Source of the DNA: Zoogloeaceae bacterium
GTDB taxonomy: Bacteria > Pseudomonadota > Gammaproteobacteria > Burkholderiales > Rhodocyclaceae
NCBI GenBank assembly: GCA_024235595.1
Contig: JACKMC010000009.1
Location: forward strand, 1-64,000
DNA: 64,000 nucleotides
Direction of reading: 5' to 3'
In this document: piece after piece, positions 51,311 to 59,040 of the stretch
Layout of the letters: every line of letters starts with the position of its first letter
Numbering within the stretch: the stretch's first letter is position 1
The notes under the pieces: model-generated
Told to the model about the DNA's origin: nothing
Seen by the model: only the letters and a program-made list of their open reading frames with translations
Database searches by the model: none
Program-made: the position numbers and the translations under genes

Positions 51311-51396
51311 TCACTATAAATTACTATAACAACACAAAGAGCAATGATCCAGCGTTCGCTTGCCGTGTTGGTCTTTGTTATAGTGATTTACTGTGA
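51311..51396. promoter_or_regulatory. Divergent operator with a 22-bp inverted repeat
   Basis: TCACTATAAATTACTATAACAA (51311-51332) is mirrored by 51375-51396, which reads TCACAGTAAATCACTATAACAA on the other strand, with 42 bp between. CACTATAA/ACTATAAC units recur within each arm. It lies between the divergent ATPase and regulator genes, so the regulator probably binds here and controls both. Confidence 0.75.
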
Positions 51397-51414
51397 TTCT
51401 TTTTAGAGACCGGT

Positions 51415-52173
51415 ATGTCCGCGTTGAACAGCGAGCAACTCCCCATACTGGCCGGTGCGCTCTTACGTCTGCGAGGTCTCACGTTGGCTGCGGTGTTCGA
51501 AGCCACCGGCATCCGCGCGGCCAACCTGTCGGCTTGGCTGAAAGGCAAACCGCAGGTCCTCTCCGCGGCGCGCGTGACGGCGTTGCTTTACCACCTGGGT
51601 TTCCAAGGTGGTCAGCTTCGCTCAGACATGGTGCACACCTGGAACGACCAAGGTGAATGGGCGCACCTGCGCAGCGTGTTCAACCTGCTTCAGGAGCCAG
51701 TGGCCCCCCGATGCTTGTTTCTTGACGAACACCCTGGGATGTCCCACACGAGATTTCTGCAGTGGGGCGAGGCATGGGTTCGACTGTCTCTCACGCCTGG
51801 GCCCACGGCGCAGGATGACTTGGCCGCGATGGTCAGCCCCGACCGAATGATCGTGCTGCCAGTCGCGCTGGAGGGCATCCCCACGCAAGACCCGCAAGCG
51901 ACCGCTTCTGCGCTCTTGAGCCTCGCCGAGCAGGGTGGGCAGGAGATTCCCACTGGCGAGCTGGCCCATGGCTTCATGCAACGCCTCGGAGCGCCGCCTG
52001 GGCAGGACTTTGTGCTCACGAACGGCGACTCGTTGGGCTGGCGCATCTTGGAGGTGAGCTTGCGCAGTGCAATGCGCAGGGGGTTGAGCCCCACCCAATT
52101 GGCGTTGAAGATCGAGACGATGCGTCTCGATGAAGACGACTTCCCTCGTTCAGGCAAAGCCAAGTTTGGTTGA
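51415..52173 (+). CDS. HTH-type regulator divergent from the AAA ATPase
   Basis: The 252-residue protein begins with a compact helix-turn-helix (GALLRLRGLTLAAVFEATG, then RAANLSAWLKG) of Cro/C1 type. The rest (RCLFLDEHPGMSHTRFLQW, LAAMVSPDRMIVLPVALEG) is unfamiliar and may sense a ligand or protein. A ribosome binding site is weak (AGAGACC). Its position and the inverted repeat at 51311-51396 suggest it is autoregulated and controls the ATPase. Confidence 0.65.
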   Translation: MSALNSEQLPILAGALLRLRGLTLAAVFEATGIRAANLSAWLKGKPQVLSAARVTALLYHLGFQGGQLRSDMVHTWNDQGEWAHLRSVFNLLQEPVAPRCLFLDEHPGMSHTRFLQWGEAWVRLSLTPGPTAQDDLAAMVSPDRMIVLPVALEGIPTQDPQATASALLSLAEQGGQEIPTGELAHGFMQRLGAPPGQDFVLTNGDSLGWRILEVSLRSAMRRGLSPTQLALKIETMRLDEDDFPRSGKAKFG

Positions 52174-52356
52174 AGTGCGGGATGAACGTGACGAAGTCGA
52201 ACTTCGAGCGCGCTAACCGCCAGTACAGGTAAGGACTGGATTAGGCTGACCTGTGTCATTCCCGCACCGACACTCAACGACAGCTCTGGAATCGCCCCGG
52301 ATTCAGTTTGTGCACTTGAGGTCGTTGAGGGAACATTGCTGCCAAAGCGAAAAGTC

Positions 52357-54336
52357 TTAGTGCTCGGTCTGTAGTTCTGCCACCAGTTCCTGTCTGGTCG
52401 CCGCGCTGTAATCGTCCCGCTTGAGCTTCAGCTTTTCGAGCATGAACCCGTGCGTCAGCTCGAACCCGTCAAGCAGCGTATACCAGTTCATGACGTACAG
52501 CTTCATACGCGGGTCCTCCGTCACGAGGCCGGGGTCGTTGCGCAAGACATGGGCGTTCAGTCGACTGGTAATGATGGTGTCAGCAGAGGAAATCTGGCGC
52601 CCGAGGAGTATGAGCTCGAAGTGCATCTTTTCCGACTTGAACTGGGGCTGGCGTTTGATGATTTCCGCGTAGTCCTCAAGCTGCCGAAGATGCTTTTTGT
52701 TGAGCGAAATCGCCGGCCGCTTTATCTCCACGACGATGCACTTGAAGATTCTATTTCCCAATGAGTCGAGGGACGGAAACTTGCGTGCCAGGAATAGGTC
52801 CGTTTGCCGCTTGGCACCGGGCAGATCCTCTTCGTCGTCGACATCGTCCATGTCGACAGGGTTCCGAGCCATGACCTCGTCGCGCATCTTCCTGGCAATC
52901 TTGGTAAAGGTGTCCTCCTCTGCGCCGAGAATCTCGTAGCGCGGCCCGAACAGCCAAGTGTTGCTTTCGATGACCCTCTGCAGGTCGGGCGTCTCGAGGA
53001 CCTCTCGGTAGTGCACGTTCATTACGTGGCGTAGCTGCTCCACAGCTGTAGCCCGTCGCTGCAGTATTTCGATGCTCGCAACGATGTTCTCGAAAGTCGC
53101 GTTCTTGAGCTGGTTTGCGAGGTCTTGCACCGACTTCGCATCGAGGTCAAGAGCACCTTCAAGCACGTCACACAGAGCATCGTTCTCATTTGAAACAGCA
53201 AGCCGGTCCAGCAGCCGAATGATGAGCTTCGCCTGCTTCTTGCTGGCGGTTTGAAAGACGCGTGGCTCGGCAATGTAGATGTTCCGAACTAGGTCGCGGG
53301 TGTGCTGGTGCCGCCATGCCTTCTCGGCCTCATCCAGCCCCGCGTAGGTCGGAAAGTAGCCTTGATCCTCGTAGCCCTGCACAACTTCTTCCGCTTGCAG
53401 GCGAAGGAACTCGTCGTAGACAGACTGGCCAAGCCGGTCTAGCTGAGCCTTGAATTTTTTCCATACGGGGGACGCTGGCGTATGCGCGTCAGGATTAAAT
53501 AGGTCCTGTTCCTGCGAGAAAGTGTCAGCCCATGATGATTTCACACAGACGCTAGTAAAGAAGTTGGGCTTCAGATTGAGCGAGCTCAGCACCTTGTAGA
53601 CCAACTCGCCGCTGGAATTCAGCAGGTAGAGATATGACTTTTCTGATGTTGGGCGCTGCTCCCAGCGGATGATTTGAGTCTCGAAGACTTCGTCGTCTGC
53701 GGAAATGGTCTGAACGAAATCCTCGTGTTTCGGCACATCCACGGCGCGGCCATTCAGATACAGCCGCTTCTCCTTGTGCACCGCGAGGTACCAGCCAAAC
53801 TCAACGGCGAATTTCTCCAGAAGCTCATCATGCGTCGGCAGAACACCTGTGAATTGAGTGAGCTCTACCAGAGTTCCGTGACCATGCTTCAGGATTTCAT
53901 GCTTCTGGTCAGTTTCGTCGATGAGCCAGGCCTCGAAGTCTTTGATGGTCGGCTCTGCGACCTCGATTACTGCATCGACATTCTTGAACCTGGTGAACCA
54001 GGATGCGTTGCGGCATAGCTTATGGAACGCGAGACGCCCGCGACCATGCTGCCCCTTTAACGATAGGTTCGACTTCTTCGAAGAGTCGTTGAAGTTGCCG
54101 AACGTGTCGCCCAGCGTGGCAAATTCGATACCCTCTCCGTTGTCCTGAACGACGACCCGCTCCACCCCGTGGATCTCGTTCTCAACCACAGTGACGGCAA
54201 CGAAGCTCGCACCGGAATCGAATCCATTCCAGGCCAGCTCAAAGAGGGGATCCCACGGCTCATCGTTCCCAAAGTGCTTCTTGATGCCTGAATTGCCGAT
54301 AGCGGCACTTCCCTTGAAAGCATTCTTCTTCGTCAT
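52357..54336 (-). CDS. GHKL ATPase fused to a PD-(D/E)XK nuclease; candidate defence protein
   Basis: The 659-residue protein starts with a GHKL (Hsp90/MutL-type) ATP-binding fold: N-box FELAWNGFDSGA (Glu33, Asn37), G1 VVQDNGEGI (Asp65) and G2 LKGQHGRGRLAFH. The helical middle contains ESNTWLFGPRYEIL. The C-terminus has a nuclease signature: Asp513 in RQTDLFLARKF, then Glu537 and Lys539 in IVVEIKRPAIS, with LRQLEDYAEIIK. That end resembles Shedu-type DUF4263 nucleases. GGGAGG before ATG 54336 sets the start. It sits among restriction and abortive-infection genes. Activity against phage is inference. Confidence 0.8.
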   Translation of the reverse strand: MTKKNAFKGSAAIGNSGIKKHFGNDEPWDPLFELAWNGFDSGASFVAVTVVENEIHGVERVVVQDNGEGIEFATLGDTFGNFNDSSKKSNLSLKGQHGRGRLAFHKLCRNASWFTRFKNVDAVIEVAEPTIKDFEAWLIDETDQKHEILKHGHGTLVELTQFTGVLPTHDELLEKFAVEFGWYLAVHKEKRLYLNGRAVDVPKHEDFVQTISADDEVFETQIIRWEQRPTSEKSYLYLLNSSGELVYKVLSSLNLKPNFFTSVCVKSSWADTFSQEQDLFNPDAHTPASPVWKKFKAQLDRLGQSVYDEFLRLQAEEVVQGYEDQGYFPTYAGLDEAEKAWRHQHTRDLVRNIYIAEPRVFQTASKKQAKLIIRLLDRLAVSNENDALCDVLEGALDLDAKSVQDLANQLKNATFENIVASIEILQRRATAVEQLRHVMNVHYREVLETPDLQRVIESNTWLFGPRYEILGAEEDTFTKIARKMRDEVMARNPVDMDDVDDEEDLPGAKRQTDLFLARKFPSLDSLGNRIFKCIVVEIKRPAISLNKKHLRQLEDYAEIIKRQPQFKSEKMHFELILLGRQISSADTIITSRLNAHVLRNDPGLVTEDPRMKLYVMNWYTLLDGFELTHGFMLEKLKLKRDDYSAATRQELVAELQTEH

Positions 54337-54664
54337 ACGCCTCCCGCACATCCTTGTGAAGTCATTGTGCACTCCTGACCTGCAACCAGCCACTCTTTCC
54401 CCGAGCGCGCCGCATGCAGCATCGGAACATCATTCGAGCCGACCTCGATCGGCCCATGCCAGGAGCTGGCCGTATCGCCACTCTGCCTGCCGGCAGAACA
54501 GTCTGCGAGTCCAAGCCATGTCGCCCCCCCTACCGTGTATGGCGGCAGACCGGCCCGTGGCCGCAGCGAGGATTCAGCCTGATGCTTGATCTGGACGCAG
54601 CCTTCATCTGCCGTGTCCCCAACTGCCGCTGCCCACCAAACCTGTCGGCTTGGCGTCCAGCGGC

Positions 54665-54704
54665 CACATTCTTTGAGCTCGAAGAAGCGAACTCAAAGAA
54701 TGTG
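54665..54704. repeat. Long inverted repeat (hairpin)
   Basis: CACATTCTTTGAGCTCG and CGAACTCAAAGAATGTG pair over 17 bp with one mismatch around a 6-base loop (AAGAAG). There is no T-run on either side, so it is not a plain terminator. It marks one end of the 24-bp repeat array. Confidence 0.85.
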
Positions 54705-54905
54705 CCGAATACGGTGGGGACAGCCTGCTTGCGAACGTGCGTCCAACATGAATGTGCGACAGACGGTGCCAACCCTTGCGCGAAGACCGGTGCCTGCCTT
54801 GTGCGAAGCAGGTGGGGGCAATGTGCAAAGACGTTGGCGACAGCGTGCCCTGAACTGTGCGAACAGTGTGGTGACATCCTGCCGAACAAGGTGCGAACAC
54901 CTCGC
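54701..54905. repeat. Degenerate 24-bp tandem repeat array
   Basis: Seven or eight units of about 24 bp follow the pattern TGTGCGAAGACGGTGGCGACA plus a few variable bases. Examples start at 54753, 54777, 54800, 54822 and 54856. Units share about 60-75% of positions. The array does not have the constant repeats of a CRISPR. On the minus strand the period equals eight codons, with recurring VFAH-like peptides, but the frame lacks gene character. Confidence 0.7.
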
Positions 54906-54917
54906 CTTGCTTGGTTT

Positions 54918-55958
54918 TCAAAGCACCTCATCTTGCGATGCCACCATCCACACCCGCTTCAATGGCAGCTCGGCCTTGAGGTCTTCATCCAGATGCTCGT
55001 ACTGCTCGAACAGCTGTTCGAGCAGCTCCTTTTGCGTCCAGAGCCGGAGCCGGAAGAACTGGGAGACCAGTTCCTTCTGCACGTTGCCCTTGAAGCCACC
55101 CCAGGCCACGAACAGGCCCTGATCAGCATTGAACTTGGTCATGGCCCCCAGCAGTTTGTCCACAGGCTCGCGGCCAATCGGTGAGTCCTCAGACTTCACC
55201 TCCACGCACAGACGCGGCGCGGAAAACCCCAAGGGGCCAGAGCCTGCAAGGATGTCTGCACCGCCGTCTGCCCCCTCCGGGCTGCGGTAGGTGGTGTAGC
55301 CCTGTGCTTTCAGGATGCCCTCAACCAGTCGGGTCAGGCCGTGCCCCTTAAAGCGGGCAGAAACCAGTGCGGCGATCTGGTCGCGTGCCAACTCGTCCAG
55401 GTCGGCATCTGCGGCCTCGACATCGTCGGTCGTTGCCGTCGCTGCCTTGGCGGGCGCTGCCAGCGTTTCTGCCTTCCAACCATGGGCGCGCATGGCAGCG
55501 ATGCGCTGCTCGGCATTGTTACGCTGGATACGGCAGATGGTCAGAAACGCCCCGAAGGAAAACAACAGGTCCTTGCCAAAGTGCGTGCGGGGGATGGCTT
55601 CGCCGATCCACTTCACAGCCCGCCAGTGGAAGAAGGGGTTCGGCCCAGTCGTCTCGGCGTGGTAGTCGCCCGTAATCTCGCCGATGTAGACCGCAGGCTG
55701 CGTCTTCAGGGGCAGCACCACGAGGTCGCCTTTCTGCATCTCGTGGGCGAAGGGCCAGACCTGACTGACCCAATTCAGCACAGCCTTGGGCTTGGCCTCA
55801 GGGTAGCGCTGGGTCATTTCAGCGGTCAACTCGCCTCGCTGCTGCAGCTTGGATAGGTCAAGGTTCAGCTCATCCCAGGTCACATAGACCCGACCTTCTT
55901 GGATGAACTTCTGTTCGTATTCACCGTGAGATCCAGCGCGAATCAACCAAATTGCCAT
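54918..55958 (-). CDS. Mrr-like restriction endonuclease with N-terminal reader domain
   Basis: The 346-residue protein has an N-terminal domain (WLIRAGSHGEYEQKFIQEG, VYVTWDELN, then KGDLVVLPLKTQPAVYIGEI), which may read DNA or modified bases. The C-terminal Mrr-type nuclease domain has RLVEGILKAQGYTTYRSPEG, Asp235 in GGADILAG and Glu253, Lys255 in CVEVKSED. This is the D-ExK catalytic set. The family cuts modified or foreign DNA. GGGAGGAAAAG before ATG 55958 is strong. It lies downstream of the Abi gene. Confidence 0.87.
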   Translation of the reverse strand: MAIWLIRAGSHGEYEQKFIQEGRVYVTWDELNLDLSKLQQRGELTAEMTQRYPEAKPKAVLNWVSQVWPFAHEMQKGDLVVLPLKTQPAVYIGEITGDYHAETTGPNPFFHWRAVKWIGEAIPRTHFGKDLLFSFGAFLTICRIQRNNAEQRIAAMRAHGWKAETLAAPAKAATATTDDVEAADADLDELARDQIAALVSARFKGHGLTRLVEGILKAQGYTTYRSPEGADGGADILAGSGPLGFSAPRLCVEVKSEDSPIGREPVDKLLGAMTKFNADQGLFVAWGGFKGNVQKELVSQFFRLRLWTQKELLEQLFEQYEHLDEDLKAELPLKRVWMVASQDEVL

Positions 55959-56064
55959 CTTTTCCTCCCTAATTGCGCGCTTTCCTAGTCCTTGGCGCAC
56001 GTCTGCGGACAAGTACGGACGTTGACGGTACCGGCCCGGTAGCCTAGAATTCGCATCAACACGG

Positions 56065-56113
56065 CCCCTCTCGGTGACTCTGCTTCGGCAGCGAAGCTGC
56101 TGAGGGGTTTTTT
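56065..56113 (+). terminator. Orphan intrinsic terminator, possible small RNA end
   Basis: CCCCTC pairs with GAGGGG. Inside is a second stem GCTTCG/CGAAGC with loop GCAG, and six T follow on the plus strand. No plus-strand gene lies upstream, so either it ends a short noncoding RNA starting within 55980-56060 or it works against antisense transcripts of the island. Confidence 0.6.
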
Positions 56114-56124
56114 ATTGCCTGTGC

Positions 56125-57138
56125 TCACCAGTCTGTCTCCCACCCACCAGGGGCACCCATGCCCGCCAGGTTCAGGCCTAGGTGAGAGAGATCGGGGAAG
56201 GCGAGCAGATGCGCTTTCATCCGATCAGGCCAGCTGGACCGAGGATTGACCATACCCAGCAGATGTCGGGTGATCTTCAAGAGCAAGAAGCAGCGTGCCC
56301 TCGCGTGCGCATCGGTCTCAAACGGTGTGACCCAGGCCAGCTCTGCAGACGATGGCAGCTTCGGCTGATCGACGATGTTCCGATTCCAGAGACGGCTGTG
56401 GTGCGCACAGACATTGCGCAGATAGTTCAGGCTTCGCAGCCATGTCGCGAAAACCCGGCCGTTGCTCACGCCGTACTGGCTGGCAATCGTGTCTTGCTCG
56501 GCCTCGCGAAGGCCGTTGAACAGCGTCGAAAGCGTGCCGAAGTCCCACACCTCGCAGGCCACCCAGATCGCCAGTGGTAGGCCGTATTTCGCGCGGTTGT
56601 GCCGAACGAATTCTTCCCTGGATCGGCCGATCAACTGGGCATGCTTGCCCAGCCACTCGTGGTGCCGGGTGACGCCGGAATCCTTGTCCAACTTGACGCT
56701 GAACTCGTCGTGGAAGAGTTCGGGCTTGAGGTAGGCAAAGCGGTCAAGTTGCCCAAGGGTGTGGGACACGTCCACGCGCAGCGCGACTTCAATGCGTTCC
56801 AGCGCGTCCATGACAAGGAGCCGAAGCTGCTTGTCAAACACGTACAGGTCCACCGCATTCTGGAAGGTGGACCCAGCCCGGAAGGCATCAAGGGCGATGC
56901 GCTCTTCGCGCACCTTCTTCGGCTTGCGACCGTGCTCATCCAACAGGCATAAAGGCTCGCTGCGCTCGCGGAACGCGAACCAGTAGCCGCTGAGGCGGTA
57001 GTAGCCAATGCGCTCCAGGTAATCCAGCGCCCGAGCCCGGTCGGTGACGGCCATGCCTCGGTCAATCAACTGATCCAGTTGGTCCGAGTAGCTTTTCCAG
57101 GACTTGGGGTAACTCACGTGGCTGGCCCTTGATGACAT
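56125..57138 (-). CDS. Abi_2-family abortive infection protein (AbiD/AbiF-like)
   Basis: The 337 residues show the Abi_2 pattern: QLDQLIDRGMAVTDRARAL and LERIGYYRLSGYWFAF at the N-terminus, FDKQLRLLVMDALERIEVALR in the middle, and LRSLNYLRNVCAHHSRLWN near residue 240. The RN-x3-H segment is a HEPN-type RNase motif, so the protein may cleave RNA on infection. The first codons overlap the end of the ATPase gene by 25 bp; a GTG at 57117 is another possible start. The pair is probably coupled. Confidence 0.88.
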   Translation of the reverse strand: MSSRASHVSYPKSWKSYSDQLDQLIDRGMAVTDRARALDYLERIGYYRLSGYWFAFRERSEPLCLLDEHGRKPKKVREERIALDAFRAGSTFQNAVDLYVFDKQLRLLVMDALERIEVALRVDVSHTLGQLDRFAYLKPELFHDEFSVKLDKDSGVTRHHEWLGKHAQLIGRSREEFVRHNRAKYGLPLAIWVACEVWDFGTLSTLFNGLREAEQDTIASQYGVSNGRVFATWLRSLNYLRNVCAHHSRLWNRNIVDQPKLPSSAELAWVTPFETDAHARARCFLLLKITRHLLGMVNPRSSWPDRMKAHLLAFPDLSHLGLNLAGMGAPGGWETDW

Positions 57139-59030
57139 TTCGAAAGGACGAAATCAAAAATCGGGCGAAATGCCTCGAAATGTGTTGCATCGAGACTCGG
57201 TACGACATCCCGTGCAAAGGTTGTCTTTTGGCTATCACTGATGAACTTTATAAATCCATCTGTACGCTCTGTATCAATAGTGAAATAAGCATCAAGACCT
57301 GGCACGCCGTGAAAAAGAAGCTCAATGGTTAGAAGCGACTTGCCCCCGAAATTACCTCCAGTGTGAGGGTTGATGACCTGCCCTCTGATCTGGCCGACCA
57401 CGGGAACGGGCAGCAAAAGCGCATAACTTTCGCAGCCATTGCGCTTCTTCGTAAGGCAAAGGGCGGGGTCAGTTTGAACGTCTTGGCCGAGTTGATTCCA
57501 GTCGTTGTAAGCCTCGTCAAAATCGAAAAGGGCAAAAAAGGTCCGGCCCGGATGGTTTTGATACAACGCGTTATCTTTAACAAGATTGCGCTGGAATCCA
57601 CAGCTAAATGCGTTTTGTATCTCGAAGGGACGTCTTACCGTCGGGTACAGCTTTTGCCAGGCGGTTTCAAGGATCATCTCATCCGTAATGCCCTCTGTGA
57701 AGAAAACAGGCCCGGAAGTGTTTTTAAGCACGTGCTGTATATTGAGTCGCGCCTCACTCTCGGAAAAAGTAATCAAGCCAGCAGACAACGACTTGATGAT
57801 GTCTGCCTTGTTTACCTTGGTTAGCGCCACCTTTTCACCGTCAAACTCGAATAAATTGATAACACTCTCGTTAGCGCAGGTGATTGTTGATGCGCTATGG
57901 CTGCTCATCAAAACGTGGCTGGTTTTCGCTGCCGCATCAGTGATGTCGAAGACCTGCCGCAAGAACTCAAACTGCCATTCAGGGTGAAGAAAAGCATCCG
58001 GTTCATCCAGCAAGATCAGGCAATTGCGGTCTTTAAAGAGTTCGACAATAGAATAGATGTAGACCGACTGAAATTGGCCGTCACTGAAGTGGCTAATATT
58101 GGCCTCTATGCCAGAAGCAAGGCGAAGCGGTACAGAAACGCCGCCCAGCATTCCCAGGGTCTTCAAGTTATCAAACTGCCGGAACAATTCCTGCCATTTT
58201 CCGGCAAATTTCTCCTGCAGCTTACTGATGGATAGGTATAGGATGTAACGATCCTCAGTAGGAAAATACCCCTCTGTCACCGTCAGCTTCTCTGTGTTGT
58301 CCCACACACAATCGCTCAAGATGCCGAGAAAATCCTTTGTAATGCCGAGTGGACGCCAATAACGGGAGGCGGCATCAACATTGTCGATGTCGTACTTTTC
58401 CTTCTCGCCACCTCGCGCGTAGTCCGGCCGCTGTAAATCAATCCTCAACACAGGCTCGGAAACGTCTGCAGTTCCAGGTTTTGTGATGCCAAGTCTATCG
58501 ATTTTCAGCTTTTGTCGAATGAATGTGTGAGATCTGCTATCTGAGGGTTGCACCAGCAATACCGCCAATAGCAGTGCCTTGTACTCTTGGCCGATACCGA
58601 GGAAGCGACGGGAGTCCTCAAGATTGGCTCCTTTGATGCGTCCACGAAATTTCTCTTCGTAGTCGGCAATCAAGTCGGTAACAGTAGTGTTGTGGCCAGA
58701 GTAATAGATCAAGACGTTGTCGGGGAATGGTGTTTGCCCCAGCGTTTTGCGATCTTCGTCCTTGTTGATTCGCAGTTTTCCCGCCTTCCATTCGATTTCA
58801 GTCTCTTGCTCTTCGATTTCGTAACTCACGAGGTAATCGAAGGAGATTTCATTCGCAGGGCGGCCAAATTGATCTAGATGCCGGAATATCTCAATCAGCG
58901 CCTCGAATAGATTCGACTTGCCGCTGCCATTCTTTCCTACGAACACATCGATAAAGCTCGTGCCATCAAAACTCAACGTAAAATTCTTTAGATTCTTGTA
59001 GTTGCTGACAAAGAGTGATTTCAGGCGCAT
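57114..59030 (-). CDS. OLD-like ATPase with TOPRIM nuclease domain
   Basis: The 638-residue protein has a RecF/SMC-type ATPase: Walker A VGKNGSGKSN (residues 31-40), signature HFSDGQFQ (314-321), Walker B CLILLDEPDAFLHP (337-350) and the H-loop SSHSA. A C-terminal TOPRIM-like part follows: Glu446 in FFTEGITDE and FDFDE at 502-506. OLD proteins nick DNA and appear in defence systems such as Gabija and retrons. Base composition is clearly more AT-rich than neighbours, a sign of transfer. It lies 10 bp after hsdS. Confidence 0.86.
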   Translation of the reverse strand: MRLKSLFVSNYKNLKNFTLSFDGTSFIDVFVGKNGSGKSNLFEALIEIFRHLDQFGRPANEISFDYLVSYEIEEQETEIEWKAGKLRINKDEDRKTLGQTPFPDNVLIYYSGHNTTVTDLIADYEEKFRGRIKGANLEDSRRFLGIGQEYKALLLAVLLVQPSDSRSHTFIRQKLKIDRLGITKPGTADVSEPVLRIDLQRPDYARGGEKEKYDIDNVDAASRYWRPLGITKDFLGILSDCVWDNTEKLTVTEGYFPTEDRYILYLSISKLQEKFAGKWQELFRQFDNLKTLGMLGGVSVPLRLASGIEANISHFSDGQFQSVYIYSIVELFKDRNCLILLDEPDAFLHPEWQFEFLRQVFDITDAAAKTSHVLMSSHSASTITCANESVINLFEFDGEKVALTKVNKADIIKSLSAGLITFSESEARLNIQHVLKNTSGPVFFTEGITDEMILETAWQKLYPTVRRPFEIQNAFSCGFQRNLVKDNALYQNHPGRTFFALFDFDEAYNDWNQLGQDVQTDPALCLTKKRNGCESYALLLPVPVVGQIRGQVINPHTGGNFGGKSLLTIELLFHGVPGLDAYFTIDTERTDGFIKFISDSQKTTFARDVVPSLDATHFEAFRPIFDFVLSKCHQGPAT

Positions 59031-59040
59031 GACTGTTTTC

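Larger units (their letters stand above)
54337..54917. other. Long leader between the Mrr-like and GHKL-nuclease genes
   Basis: These 581 bases have no convincing gene. They contain a long hairpin (54665-54704) and a degenerate 24-bp repeat array (54701-54905). From 54340 to 54660 nothing is recognisable. The stretch precedes the GHKL-nuclease gene on the minus strand and could act as its leader. Confidence 0.55.

Noticed and set aside
54701..54905. CRISPR array
   Set aside because: Units are head to tail without spacers, the repeats vary at many positions, and no cas gene is present.
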